The notes under the pieces were generated by a model. That model was not told the DNA's origin and searched no databases. It worked only from the letters and a program-made list of their open reading frames with translations. 51,000 bases of DNA, taken from positions 82,501 to 133,500 of the forward strand of contig CAJNDS010000813.1 of assembly GCA_905221605.1 (NCBI GenBank). The letters are read 5' to 3'. Below are positions 10,101 to 20,022 of this stretch, piece after piece (within the stretch, counting starts at the first letter, position 1; each line of letters opens with the position of its first letter). This DNA comes from Symbiodinium natans (Eukaryota; Sar; Dinophyceae; Suessiales; Symbiodiniaceae). The translations under genes and the position numbers were made by a program.

Positions 10101-10816
10101 GTAGACATTTCTGCAGGGTGCAGACGAGCATTTTCCGGATGAGCTGGAAGAGAGACCTACCGGCTTGTTTTGGCGTCATTCCCGTGATTCCCGTGCTGCA
10201 ATTGCATTCGCCTGCAAAGCTGCCACTACTCCAGAGAATCAAGCTCTGACCCCGAGACTGCCCACGTTTTCAGAGCGCAAGGTTATTATTTGTCGCAAGG
10301 AAGAGCTCGGGTCCGAGATTTCCTAACTGCTTGGCAACTTGCGGCTCGTAGCACACTTCTGTGATCTTCTGTGCTTTTTTCGCACATGGCTGCTCTCAGG
10401 CTTCTGGTGTTGTTCTATGGTCCCTCTCAAAAGCTCAATAAAGGATCCAATAAAACAGGGTTCCTATATACATGGCTGCTTTTGGTCACTTCTGGCCCAT
10501 TGCGCATACACAGTGCCGGTGTCTGTAGATTCTGTGGTTTCGTGCTGCGTCTCATGCATGTTTGGCGAGTTCTGCTGCTTCGTGGATTAAGGCCATGATG
10601 GCGTATCATGTCCTGATGACAAAGTGCAAGCGTGACCTGAAGCAATCTCCTTACCGGAACGTGCAAGTGCCAAGCACCATTTCAGAGTGCAGACTGTGCC
10701 TGACTGAGCGTTCGCCCTGAGGGCTGGAGAAGAACTCCGATTCCCACTCTCACTGGCTGCAGAGGACCAAGTGCTCTTGTTGCAAGGTGCCATGAAACAT
10801 AGGGGCTTGGGGGCAG

Positions 10817-11696
10817 GATGCTCGTCGTCTTCGCAAAGCAGCAAAATCCGTGGCCTTGCACAATCTGCTGAATGAAGGCGTCGTCTCCAGTGCGGTTTGT
10901 CTGTTGGAGCTTTGCGGGTTGGAGACGGAGAAGCTGCGAGTGGATGTGGAAGCGGCGAAAAGAATTTATTCTCATACCGTGCATCAGAGCCATAACCGTG
11001 AAGACCGCGAGCGAGCTGCAGCTGCAAGTGTGATTCAGTTGTTCATGTCCTTCCCGGACACGGAAGATGCATCGGCCAGTGCTGCGGCTGAGGCGGCAAT
11101 CAGCTCACCCCACTTGCTGAATGCTTTGCGAATGCTGGAAGAATCCACTTGGGCCCTAGATCCTCATCCATCGGCTCCAACAGCGTCCTCTATCCAGGCT
11201 TTAGGTTATGATTTGCCTTGGCATCTCGTTGCTTTGTTCTGCCGTGTGCACTCTCTGCCGCGGTCACTCACCCTACTGCATGAACTTGCCCGCAACAACG
11301 ATTGGGTGATGTTCCTGTACGAGAGCGACTTGCAGCAGTGCCCTGCGGAGACCGTGCTCGACATCGTGGGCGGGTACTTCACCGAGGTTCCTCTTCAGAA
11401 CCACCTGCAGATACTTGCCAACTCCATCGCTGCACAGGAACAGGGTCAACCGGGTCAACCGGGTCAACCGGGTCAGCAAGAGGACGGCCAGCCCGGCCAA
11501 GGCAGACGTGAACGAGGTCCTCGGAGCAGAGCCAAAGAGGACCCGGCCGCCCCGGCAGATGCCATAGGCTTCTTGGAAAGAAGCCGCTTCTCTGGAAGCT
11601 CCATGAGTTTGGGGCTCTTGGGCCACGCACTCCTCCACAGGAAGGCAAGGCTCGCGGTGGTGGCTTCGGCCTTCGGGGACGTTACCTACTTGCAGT
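10817..11696 (+). CDS. SPG11: spatacsin-like protein, C-terminal-region exon
   Basis: The clearest gene segment in the window: 293 uninterrupted codons from acceptor GGGGCAG|GAT to a donor CAGT|GTGGGA. It carries the spatacsin C-terminal region in order: SAVCLLELCGLETEKLRVD (residues ~23-41), then a leucine-rich part, LPWHLVALFCRVHSLPRSL and LLHELARNNDWVMFLYES (~150-165), and LAVVASAFGDVTYLQC at the end. The motif 'LP.S...L.E.A..NDW..FL' is characteristic of spatacsins. A (Gly-Gln-Pro) repeat and a charged loop (~210-250) are inserted before the 'LAVVASAFGDV' part and may be a surface linker. Spatacsin is cytosolic and membrane-associated at late endosomes and lysosomes in animals. Confidence 0.92.
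11444..11476 (+). repeat. in-frame 9-bp coding repeat (Gly-Gln-Pro)
   Basis: Three perfect copies of GGTCAACCG plus a partial fourth, in frame within the spatacsin-like exon, give GQPGQPGQPGQ. The repeat is followed by a polar segment (EDGQPGQGRRERGPRSRAKE). It probably forms a flexible loop whose length may vary between alleles. Confidence 0.95.
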
Positions 11697-11793
11697 GTGG
11701 GAAGCTCGGGACACTCAACAGAGTAGCTAACGTAATCGGAGGAGAGATGCATCGAGTACTGCCGAGCGCACATCTGACTTGCTCAAATACGAG
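11697..11793 (+). other. 97-bp GT-AG intron in the spatacsin-like gene
   Basis: The donor is CAGT|GTGGGA and the acceptor ACGAG|GCATGG. Splicing joins T to GC and restores ..DVTYLQC-MAVWLTVNAERL, matching the 'xQCxxVWL' continuation typical of spatacsins. Reading through the intron loses the family pattern, although no stop occurs until 11897. Confidence 0.8.
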
Positions 11794-11870
11794 GCATGGC
11801 GGTATGGCTCACTGTGAATGCGGAGCGGCTTCGGGAGAGCCAAGTGCCCTTGGAAGCACTCATAACCTTT
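11794..11870 (+). CDS. SPG11: spatacsin-like protein, exon after the 97-bp intron
   Basis: It begins MAVWLTVNAERLRESQVPLE in phase with the preceding exon. The donor is unclear: AGCCAA|GTGCCC (11843) or a site a little downstream. Beyond ..EALITF the frame becomes Cys/Ser-rich and unlike the family, so the exon probably ends within this range. Confidence 0.7.
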
Positions 11871-11899
11871 CACTCAATTTGCTTCACGAGTTCGTGTGA

Positions 11900-13778
11900 A
11901 TCGTTCTGTGGTTCGATAAGAGTGATTCGTTGTGCGAGACTGTGTGTGTTTTTGCCGAACAGTTTGAGTCTAGCCACAGCCCGTCAGCTCAGCGACTGCA
12001 CCATTTTGTATTTTTTGGGCGGAATTCGAAGATGATGGTCCCCATGCTACTGTGAACATGATGCTGAGACTGGTCGAAAAAACTCCACCACAAGCAAAGT
12101 AGATGCCGTGGCGCGGCCTGATGGATTCTCGGGCGCTTAATGCAAGGTGTCAGATGTTGTGGGACCCTTGCCATCACCAGCAGCAAGTCCCGGTGAGGCC
12201 AGCACGAAGCCAATCATGCAGTCAACTGTGGAAGAGTAGCAGTTCATTGTGCAAGGTTGCAGCACAGATTGCGAACCTCTGTCGACAACGCTCGGTGCTC
12301 TGTCGCTGCTACGTAAGCTGTCCACTGGTTATTTAGGTTTCAACTCTTCACGTGCGAGCTTTCATGTAGGTCAGCAGCTCCCGACCCTACTAAAGCAACA
12401 ACACATATCAGCAAGCCATATTGCAGAGCAACTAGAAACATATTTTCAACATCATATAGTCCAGAACAGCTGAGGAAAATAGCTAGAAAGTCATACTTCA
12501 AAGCAATGACGTCAACGGAACTTGGCTTCGTTATCAGCGACCTTCTGTCAATGAGACAACGCACTGCGTGCACTGCTTCAATCAGGGAGACGAAGCATTA
12601 GAGCAAACAGGGCCTCGAACCGATGTGCAAGCATGGATTTGCAGAAGAGGCGCAGCAGGCTTGAGTCTGCACGGTTGCTGCAAGGTCATGCCTTTTCGCT
12701 GGTCCTTCGAGCACTCAAGGCATACTTCCTCCTTTCCGACAGCCTTAGTGAACACACATGTGCAGCAGACCACGTTCCCGTGCTTGCATCATGAAACCAA
12801 GATGCTTGGTTGGACATGACAGATCTTCGATCCGGACAACCCGCTCATTGATTTTGTCTGCTTTTATCGTGCATTTGTGCTGCCGGCTTAGCCAGAAGAA
12901 GACGAATGCCTGTAGGGCATAGGCCCTGTAGCATGCAAACATTAGGCAGCCCGCTTCAGCCAAGGCAGTGTCGCTTCAAGAGCTGCCGGGAGCATTTGCG
13001 CCGATTCGTTGGACGTCGTCAGGAATCGGTGTGCAGCTTAGTGACGGGCACAATGTCCATTGGTTGCCTGCATTTTGCAAGCCCAGGGCACGTCCTACGC
13101 CCTGGACTTCTCGCGGCCAAGATGCACTAGTGGGCCAGTCTCTGCGGCCTTTCAGATGGCGTACATGGGTTTCCCGACAACTGCCCACCACAAATCTCCC
13201 TACGATCCGACTTGTGTCGTTCGCTTCTTAGTTAGTGAGCTAGCTAGTTAGTTAGCTTGTGTTTGTGGAGATTTGTGTGTGCTGAGGCCGCATGTGGAAC
13301 GCCTCAGCGAAGACATGGTATGGTGAGTGTGGACCAGCAACAGCTGCAAAATTAATGACAGGTAGTTGCCTGAGTTGCTCTGTCAGGTACCTGCTCGACG
13401 GCTTCCCAAGGTCTCGCATGATGCTGCTGTCAGTGTCAAGCACTGAGCAGCGGATCCATGGCCAAGCTAGGAGTACTAGTGGTAGGCTCTGGTAGAAGAA
13501 GATGGTACTGCGACGCCTCGTTTGATCAGTTCCCCTTTCATCTGATTGCGCGTGAGGCTTGATGAAGCTGGCTTTTCTCCGCGCTTCTCGTTGCTGTTCA
13601 GTGCCTACAGGCCCAAATGATTAGGGATAGCTCGCTTTGTGGGTTTTGAGAGCAGTGCGCGCGCCACCTTCATCGAAAGGCTGATCCAACAGCCGGGGCC
13701 GCAGCATTGCTGTTGCATACGTAAGAAGGTATCATTGTCCATTCCCGTCATGGAGTCTCTGTGTGTGTATGCGTTCAG
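11900..13778 (+). other. region where further spatacsin exons are expected but not placed
   Basis: The flanking exons leave out a portion of the C-terminal region, so one or more exons should lie here. I could not choose between weak candidates (12.25-12.36 kb; 12.97-13.13 kb). A short AGTTAGT/AGCTAGC simple repeat occurs at 13230-13256. No other feature is supported. Confidence 0.35.
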
Positions 13779-13950
13779 GACAGGTTTGGACGTGGATTTC
13801 CGAGTGCCGAGTACGGAGCTATTGCGCACCACTTGGACTTGAGCATGTCGAAGCCAAAGCCCGAGAGTAGAATGGGGCTGAGACAGCTGCTCATCTCGAA
13901 GAAGATGTTCTCCGAAGCTCGGGAATGGGCCCGGCAGAGTGGCCTGTGGC
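13779..13950 (+). CDS. SPG11: spatacsin-like protein, exon
   Basis: After acceptor GCGTTCAG|GAC the frame reads DRFGRGFPSAEYGAIAHHL and MGLRQLLISKKMFSEAREW then ARQSGL. 'LL....F.EAR.WA...GL' is the pattern that precedes the W..ER..LW segment in spatacsins, which is found in the next exon. The 3' end may be at ..GLW or later; the frame stays open to 14033. Confidence 0.62.
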
Positions 13951-14336
13951 TAAGAGAGACAAATAGACACAACGCACGATTGATCAAAGCTCGGTGCCAA
14001 ACAAGGCGTGGCCGGAGACACCGTCGTTTTTGAAGAAGTGACAGGCTCCTCGGATCTGTCATGCATGGAGACTTCCTGTCCTTCAACGACATGACTGACT
14101 GCTGCTGGTCTGAAGGCATGATCGTTGAGTTCAGACAGGCTCGCGAGTGTGGAAGTATGGAGATGTATGGAGCGATGTGATTGAATTCAAGAACAATTCA
14201 AGAACTGCTCAGAGTCTGAATGGTAGGGCCCTTTGGCCGGGGTTGACATCGCTAGTTTTTGATTTCTGAATGCACTGTGTAACGTGTTCGCATTGACATT
14301 GGCGCTTAGCGGATTTGATCAGTCTGAGCTTTGCAG

Positions 14337-14489
14337 GGGGCCTGGTGGAATGTGCTGACTGAAAGAGTCCAACTTTGGCACAAGTGTGGATGCCTCAGCT
14401 GTGTGCCGCACCATATATGTCGCCAGTTCAAAGTGCCCTCATCTGCCCTCGAGGCTTCAGCGCGTTCATGCGCCAAAGTCCTCCGATGG
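14337..14489 (+). CDS. SPG11: spatacsin-like protein, exon with W..ER..LW motif
   Basis: It has acceptor GCTTTGCAG|GGG and donor GATGG|GTGCGG, both in phase 0. It encodes GAWWNVLTERVQLWHKC followed by FKVPSSALEASARSCAKVL. The WW..L.ERV.LW..C...F..P..A pattern is a landmark of the spatacsin C-terminal region and falls in the right order after the preceding exon. Confidence 0.7.
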
Positions 14490-14628
14490 GTGCGGCACTT
14501 GATTGCGCAGCCAAGGTTGCTGTTTGCATTTCGATGGCGCGAAGTGTGAACAAAGTACTCCAGCTATCATAGAAATGCACGGAGGATTTGCTGCTGGAAG
14601 CTTACACAATATTTCACATTTCTTGCAG

Positions 14629-14720
14629 CTGTTAGGGTCCGCCAACTTCTTCCTGGATATTACCGCCAAGCTGGAGCATGAACCTCGATTTTCGTTAGTA
14701 GCGAAGCGGCTCAGTCAACT
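14629..14720 (+). CDS. SPG11: spatacsin-like protein, exon
   Basis: A strong acceptor (ACATTTCTTGCAG|CTG) opens LLGSANFFLDITAKLEHEPR then FSLVAKRLSQ and a GTGAAC donor in phase 2. It matches the spatacsin pattern LL....RY.EM..IF..LHE...FE.L..K.L in spacing and hydrophobicity. Phase fits the next exon start at 14790. Confidence 0.6.
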
Positions 14721-14789
14721 GTGAACAGAATGCTCGTTCCGTGGCGTTTCGTGGCGTTTCGACGAAGGCCGGATCTCTTCGCTCGAGAG

Positions 14790-14860
14790 CAGCAGCTTGG
14801 TCGGACCTGTCGAGCGGTTTCTGGACTTGTGCCACTATGAAAACACTTCCGTTCACATCC
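14790..14860 (+). CDS. SPG11: spatacsin-like protein, exon
   Basis: It joins the previous exon through a 69-bp GT-AG intron (14721-14789) and reads SSLVGPVERFLDLCHYENTS then VHI. It resembles the spatacsin segment 'L..ALL.Y...CHP.D...H'. The acceptor region has repeated AGC triplets, so the exact start may shift by 3 bp. A TGA follows at 14862 in this frame. Confidence 0.6.
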
Positions 14861-14892
14861 TCTGATTTGAGTCTGGCTTCATCTGTCGTTAG

Positions 14893-14985
14893 GTTGGTGC
14901 TTCTGTCGATTGCCCGAGAGCTTCTTCTAGTTCAGCCAGTGGCGCAGGCTAGAAGTGCTGCTAAACCAATAAAGCAATTCAGTGC
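14893..14985 (+). CDS. SPG11: spatacsin-like protein, exon fragment
   Basis: After CGTTAG|G the frame reads LVLLSIARELLLVQPVAQAR then SAAKP. It continues the family pattern 'ALCFSM.RE....A.AA' directly after the preceding exon. The join from 14860 has no canonical GT or GC donor, so either a GA-type donor is used or a small indel separates them. Confidence 0.5.
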
Positions 14986-15103
14986 ATAGCCCGGCTTCCT
15001 GCCGAGACGACGACCGACGACACTAGGTCTGCAGGGTGCGCGTGAAGTGTTTCTCATCTCTGGCTTTTCCATCGAGCTTCCATTTGCACACTGAATGTCT
15101 GCA

Positions 15104-15240
15104 GGCTGCTACCTCGCAGGAGGATCACCTCGAGCAGTTGAGACTGGGCCGAGGGGGGATTTCAGAGGTTAGTCTGAATGAGTTCCCTGAGGCTCCGGCC
15201 TTTCTTGCCGGGTCGAAATCAGTTTGGCAGCAAGCATCAA
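15104..15240 (+). CDS. spatacsin-like protein, exon candidate
   Basis: Frame LQAATSQEDHLEQLRLGR, GGISEVSLNEFPEAPAFLAG after a CTGCAG site. It could match the 'AAE.Y..D....A..C..L..L..LQ' segment of spatacsins, but the similarity is loose. The 3' end is uncertain. Confidence 0.35.
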
Positions 15241-15521
15241 CCCAAAACCGAAGCCGGGTCATGCTTCCAAGTACTAAGGAAGGTGAGCCTCCTGCTCATT
15301 CTGACGGGCACAGCACCAGACTTGACGCCGGATCTGGAGCTGTCCCCGCTGGACTGCCAACACTTCTCAAGACACACGTTCTCACTGGCAAATGTCCTCC
15401 GCGTCTTGCTTAACGGCTTAGACAGAGGCAGCATCAGAACGCCATACGGGGCTCAGAGGGAGATCAATTAGAAGAGTGTTAGAAGCTTCGAAGTTGTGCC
15501 ATCAGCGCGTGTGTCTTACAG

Positions 15522-15620
15522 TACGAGGTTCGAGGAGATTTCACGCTTCGTGGTTTGATTGAGGCATGTTGTAGCGTTGTCCGCCAACACTGTGGAAATG
15601 AGAAGTCGCTTATCTCTGCT
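15522..15620 (+). CDS. SPG11: spatacsin-like protein, near-terminal exon
   Basis: A well-bounded 99-bp exon: acceptor GTGTCTTACAG|TAC and donor GCT|GTAAGT. It encodes YEVRGDFTLRGLIEACCSVV then RQHCGNEKSLISA. The start resembles the 'QV.L.GDF.YL..F' stretch near the spatacsin C-terminus. The GTAAGT shows that at least one more exon follows, but I could not place it. Confidence 0.65.
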
Positions 15621-15935
15621 GTAAGTACCCTCTATCACAAGGCCAAGGCCCCACTTTTGGCACGCAATGCTTGTGCTGCACATTGCTGACTCGTCGAAGT
15701 ACCGTGCTCCGGCCAGGCCACCGTGGTGTGAAGGAACTCCCTGCAACCCTGCAGTGCAGACATGGCGGTAAATTTCTTTACTGGCCTTTGCAGCATCATC
15801 CGACAATGAAAGATGACCAACCCTCGGTGAGTTCACAATGAGAACCTGGATCTTGCAGGCAACCAATAGACACGGAGAAGCTACTCGGAAACAGCACCAG
15901 CCGGTCAACCAGGTGTTTGTCGGAAGGTCAAGCTA

Positions 15936-16360
15936 GTACAAGCGAGATAGTGTCAGAGCTGCGGATATCTACCACCGCACGGGTGAGGACTTGTCCTACA
16001 AGACCATGTGCACGTTGGTCCATCGGATCCCAGACCAAGTCAATGCGGGCTGCTGAGAGATGAGGCTGCGTATCAAAACGATGCTGGTTGATAGTAAGAC
16101 GTACAGTGGCCCTGAGGCTCTACCGTTGTTTCAGGGGATGGAGGGTGCCCTGATGACGAGCACCAGGGCCAATGCCTTCGGTCCTGTCCTTGGGGCAGCC
16201 TTCTTCCTCACGGAGTGATCGGAGTGCTTCTGGTGCCACATGGTGCCACTGTGCCTCCACCAGGACCTTCGGCCAAGGAGGCTCAGGGAGGCTCAGCTGA
16301 TGCCCCAGCCATGTCGGAAGGTGATGGCCTGTGAGACGTTGAAAGTGTTGCGTCTTTGAG
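15936..16360 (+). pseudogene. frame-broken coding remnant, possibly retroelement capsid-like
   Basis: One frame gives DLSYKTMCTLVHRIPDQVNA, a TGA at 16057, LRIKTMLVDSKTYSGPEAL and ALMTSTRANAFGPVLGAAFF, then TGA. A one-base shift continues with GVIGVLLVPHGATVPPPGPS and EAQGGSADAPAMSEGDGL. The helical start recalls Gag-type capsid segments found in dinoflagellate retroelements, but this is a weak impression. The combination of stop and frame change suggests decay. Confidence 0.33.
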
Positions 16361-16784
16361 GTCCTAGATGCGCAGCAGAAAGGGCCGCGTGGCGAGCTGC
16401 TTCCTGAGGAGGGAGTGGCAATGATAAATGCAGGGCCGATGTTTGTCGGAATTTGCGTTTGCGCCCGTGGGTTTTTGTTTGCTATGTTTCTTGGGGGGGA
16501 GGAGGGTTTGTTCTGCTCTCTCGAGAGCCTCAGTCACTGATCTCAGCCGTCTTATGTCCGGTCGAGTGCCACCTTCCCACTCTTAATATTTTGTCACGAA
16601 AGGAACAAGGTTGGATGGGCGGCGGTGAGGGCCCCGTTTCACGAGCTGATGTTGTTTTCGGTGCCGGCAGCCCTCCGACATCGCAGGTGTTGTCTCTGCC
16701 TGAACCCCGTGTCGTCACAGCCCTTGATGCCTTCAGATGTGGATGCAGATGTGGATGTGGCTGATGTCAGGTGTGACATCTGGG

Positions 16785-17100
16785 GTGGGGGTTCTTTTTG
16801 GGTATATTTTTTGGTCTTTTTTGGGTATTTTTTTGGTTTTCTAAACCCTAAACCCTAAACCCTAAGCCCTGAAACCCTGAAACCCTGAAACCCTAAAACC
16901 CTAAAACCCTAAAACCCTAAAACCCTAAAACCCTAAAACCCTAAAACCCTAAAACCCTAAAACCCTAAAGCCCTAAAGCCCCAAACCCTAAACCCTAACC
17001 CCTAACCCCTAACCCCTATAAACCCTAAACCCTAAACCAAAAACATACCCTAAACCCAAAAACATACCCCAAAAAAGCCAAAAAACACCCCAAAAAACCT
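16785..17100. repeat. telomere-like CCCTAAA(A) block within an imperfect palindrome
   Basis: The core (about 16841-17035) is made of CCCTAAA, CCCTAAAA, CCCTGAAA and CCCCTAA variants. The left flank (TTTTTGGGTATATTTTTTGG, TTTTTTGGGTATTTTTTTGG) is roughly the reverse complement of the right flank (AAACATACCC, CCAAAAAACACCCCAAAAAA). The block could fold into a large hairpin. TTTAGGG-type telomeres are reported for dinoflagellates, so this is an interstitial telomere-like sequence. Confidence 0.9.
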
Positions 17101-17599
17101 GGCTCCAGACATCTGCTTCTTGCTACGTAGAGTCATATCGTGGATGCAAAGGCTTTGCGTTTGCATTCGGCGGCCCAACGCCTGCTTTGCACTGCTGCTT
17201 TTCCTCGGACCTGCCGGCCGCACTCGTTCGAGGGCTTTGCCTACAAAATGTTCGTTGATGTCAAGCGAGCTTCAATGTTATCGCTACGCGGCCCGCCTTG
17301 GGCACTGGCTGCCTCGCTGCGAGTCAAGGAACAGTGCCGCCATGCGGTCAACCTGTAGGGACGCTGGAAAGGGTCTGAGACGGCTTCAAAGATTTGCCAT
17401 GTTAGGGTCTTCAGGGTGCGGGTCCATGGAGGAGGGCAAGGTCTGTTTCAGGCGGCTTGGAGTCCCTGGCCTTGGCAATACCAACCGCCTACGTATAGGG
17501 GGGGAAGAGAACGGGTGCCCAGGCGGTCCTTGAGCATCCTTGCTTTCCCAGCAAAATACTGATGTTTGCTGTGGTCAGCCTGCGTGCCAGCCATGGTGG

Positions 17600-17957
17600 T
17601 ACCCATTTCAGGTCGAAAGCCCGAAAAACAAGGGGTGGTCGACTGTTGGCGGGATTGGACACTCTATGCCTCTATGCTACTCCTTAGGCCTGAGGGCGTC
17701 TTCGGATCAGAGATGCAGTCATCTCCTCCTTTGTGGATTTACTGCATCAGCAGCAACAGCATGACTGTTGTGTCGTAGCGAAATCTGCGGCAAGCCTTTC
17801 TGACAGTTGGGTTGTGAGAAAACGTTTGGATCCGAGGTTAATCCCCTTCCTGGAGACTGGGATCAGTTCGCTCATCAATCGCGATGAGCTGGTGTTGGCC
17901 GACCAACTCGCCTCAGGCGGGGGTGACTGCACGTCAGTCTCTGTGCATACTGCTTGA
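17600..17957 (+). pseudogene. unidentified coding stretch with frame change
   Basis: The first frame carries GVVDCWRDWTLYASMLLLRP and GVFGSEMQSSPPLWIYC. A second frame takes over near 17765 with WVVRKRLDPRLIPFLETGIS and SLINRDELVLADQLASGGG, ending at TGA 17955. Both are protein-like and on the + strand, without a convincing intron between them. No domain recognised. Confidence 0.35.
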
Positions 17958-18034
17958 TGTGTTCGTACCAGATACTCCAAGGCGTTGTGTCCTCCTACAA
18001 GGTTTTTTTCGTCTCAGTCCTTTTTCTTTGCAGG

Positions 18035-18480
18035 CTTTGGCTTCGAAAGCTCGGATCAAAAGCTGGCTACGGCTTTGTCTTCAATCGCTGGCCTCCGGCC
18101 TAGCAGCGAGAGTTTTCTTGGATGCGAAAGTGACACCTGGCAAATGTGCAGTTTAGGGAGCAGCCTCAGGTGGCAAGCACCTCGAGGCAGTGAGACCGAA
18201 ATGGATCCCTACTCTGGCACAAGGCTCACAAGGCTCAACTCGGTATGTTGGTGTGCAGGCTGTGCAATGGCTCAAATCGGAGCAGTCGCCGCTGGAGACG
18301 GGCCCTGAGCCTCGCCCCCCTCCCCTCAGCTCCCCCCCCTCAGCTCCCCCCCCTCAGCTCCCCCCCCTCAGCTCCCCCGCTCACCCTTTCCCCCCACACG
18401 GTAAAGGGGGCAGGCTGTGGTTCAGTGGTCCAGCTCCTGCAGCTCAACTTGTGTTAAGACCGCACTCAGGCCCAGTGACT
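18035..18480 (+). CDS. unidentified exon(s), proline-rich end
   Basis: A strong acceptor (CTTTTTCTTTGCAG|G) precedes two open frames (ATALSSIAGLRPSSESFLG or CLQSLASGLAARVFLDAK). From 18190 another frame reads GSTRYVGVQAVQWLKSEQ and then enters the CTCAGCTCCCCCCC repeat as Pro/Ser-rich sequence. Frame and boundaries are unresolved. Confidence 0.3.
18325..18378. repeat. 14-bp C-rich minisatellite, about 4 copies
   Basis: Tandem CTCAGCTCCCCCCC units on the + strand, flanked by further C-runs. Confidence 0.9.
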
Positions 18481-18518
18481 CAGCCCTGACAGCTGCGGAG
18501 CCAGGGACATAGCACCTG

Positions 18519-18570
18519 TGAGAAGCCATGGTGGGATGGTTTGCCTGAGAAGCCATGGTGGGATGGTTTG
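18519..18570. repeat. 25-bp perfect direct duplication
   Basis: TGAGAAGCCATGGTGGGATG plus GTTTG occurs at 18519-18543 and again at 18546-18570, two bases apart. A second small duplication (TAAGCTCGGATTGGC, 15 bp, twice) lies at 18760-18789. Confidence 0.95.
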
Positions 18571-18619
18571 ACTGTGACATGCACAAAACGAAGGCAGGGC
18601 GATGCCGAACCACTGTTGA

Positions 18620-20010
18620 GCGAGTTGGGATCGTCCAACCCTCAGAAGCTCAGAAGTACATTGTTCCAAGAAATCTGGCATTCCAACTCCTTGCGCAGGC
18701 ACTGTTCAGACAGGATTGCTCTGTACTGCCGTCGTTGCCAGCAAGCTCAGCTTCATGGATAAGCTCGGATTGGCTAAGCTCGGATTGGCTCGTGACACAA
18801 GTGACATCCGAGGCAGAGTCTTCTATTCTGTGTCGAGAAACATTGGGATGGACTACCAAGAGGCGCGGCGTGGATTTGGCTGCATGCTCTGCATGCTTTC
18901 TCATGTTTCTTACGAAGCTCGTTGCTTGGCTGGTGCTAAGCCAAGGTGGAGAAGGTGGAGCCCACCAAACTAATGTCTTTGCTTCTGGGTCCACAGCACG
19001 GAACTTATCCTTCAATCGCTTTGGGGAGTTGCTCACTACGAGGATCCTTGTTCGGTCCCCTCTGTGAAGGCCCTACTGCGCCGACATCGAGCTCTGCAGG
19101 CAGGGGCTGAGCTACACCAATGTTACAATGAGTAAGCTGCTGAGGCTCCGAAAGAGTCAGCAACATGCTCTCTCCATCAGCCTCTCTCTCTCTCTCTTCG
19201 TGTTTCCGTTCGTCAATTCTGTATGTTGTCTTGTTGGGCACCTCACTCCTTGTTGTGAGCTCTTCCTTGTCCCTGTGCTGATGCTGCGGGCCAAAAAGTC
19301 TAGGGTATGTGAAAGGTCTCGGGCGCGTTTTGGTGACGCATGGTTTGTTGCAATCATGCTCGCATGCGACAACCCCCCTCCGCAACAAGCCAAAGGCAGC
19401 AGAGATGGGGGGGGGCGACGGCGACACACAGCTAGTTTGACGCGCAGCAATCTTGTGCCTTTGCAGAAACCTCATCATGGGCTTCCCGAAGCTGGATGCA
19501 GTTGCCGTGGCCGAGGCTGCTGTCTGTTGCCTCAGAATCTGAGCAGGCCCTGCATTAGTTGGAAGGTGCTCGTGGACTCATTTATCGAGTCCATGCACGG
19601 AGCTCACTTTCCAGCATTTGCAGATTGCTCTTCCGAAAGACGCCTGAATGCGCACGAGGCTCTCACAGGGCGTCATGCGATGGGCCGAAGAGAAGCTGGA
19701 TGAATTCGTGTCACTGCTGAGCCCTTCACAGGACCTCCACCGCTACACGTCTGCATGATGTCAGTGATCAAGACATGGTTGTTTGTCAGCGTTCATAATT
19801 CAACAGGAGAGCTCACGATATTTTCGAACTTTTAATGGGGGATGGGGTCTTGCACACAAGCAGCCGCGAAACCTGGAGGGAACAAAGCGGCCTTACCGGA
19901 GCCTTGATTTGGCGACGTTAACCACTCGTGAAGCCTGCTGCAAATGCTGCTGGTACTTAGTAGGAGTCGGTATGCGGGTGCAAATGGTACGAATGGTTGG
20001 GGGAAGGAAT
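18620..20010. other. mostly unassigned stretch
   Basis: Several short + strand frames look weakly protein-like (for example NLIMGFPKLDAVAVAEAAV after TTTGCAG near 19465), but no exon is bounded on both sides. A short CT repeat occurs at 19175-19197. Confidence 0.35.
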
Positions 20011-20022
20011 TAAAACAACCTG

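Noticed and set aside
12608-12626. tRNA B-box-like GGCCTCGAACC on the + strand (minus-strand tRNA)
   Set aside because: The flanking bases do not form a T-stem, and no acceptor stem or A-box could be found.
13388-13440. Adenylate-kinase-like YLLDGFPRS motif on the + strand
   Set aside because: Only this short string matches; the residues around it lack the P-loop and the rest of the kinase, so it is probably chance.
19620-19704. Protein-kinase-like ending (ERRLNAHEAL)
   Set aside because: Resembles the 'R..A.EAL.H' end of kinase domains, but no catalytic motifs occur upstream on this strand.
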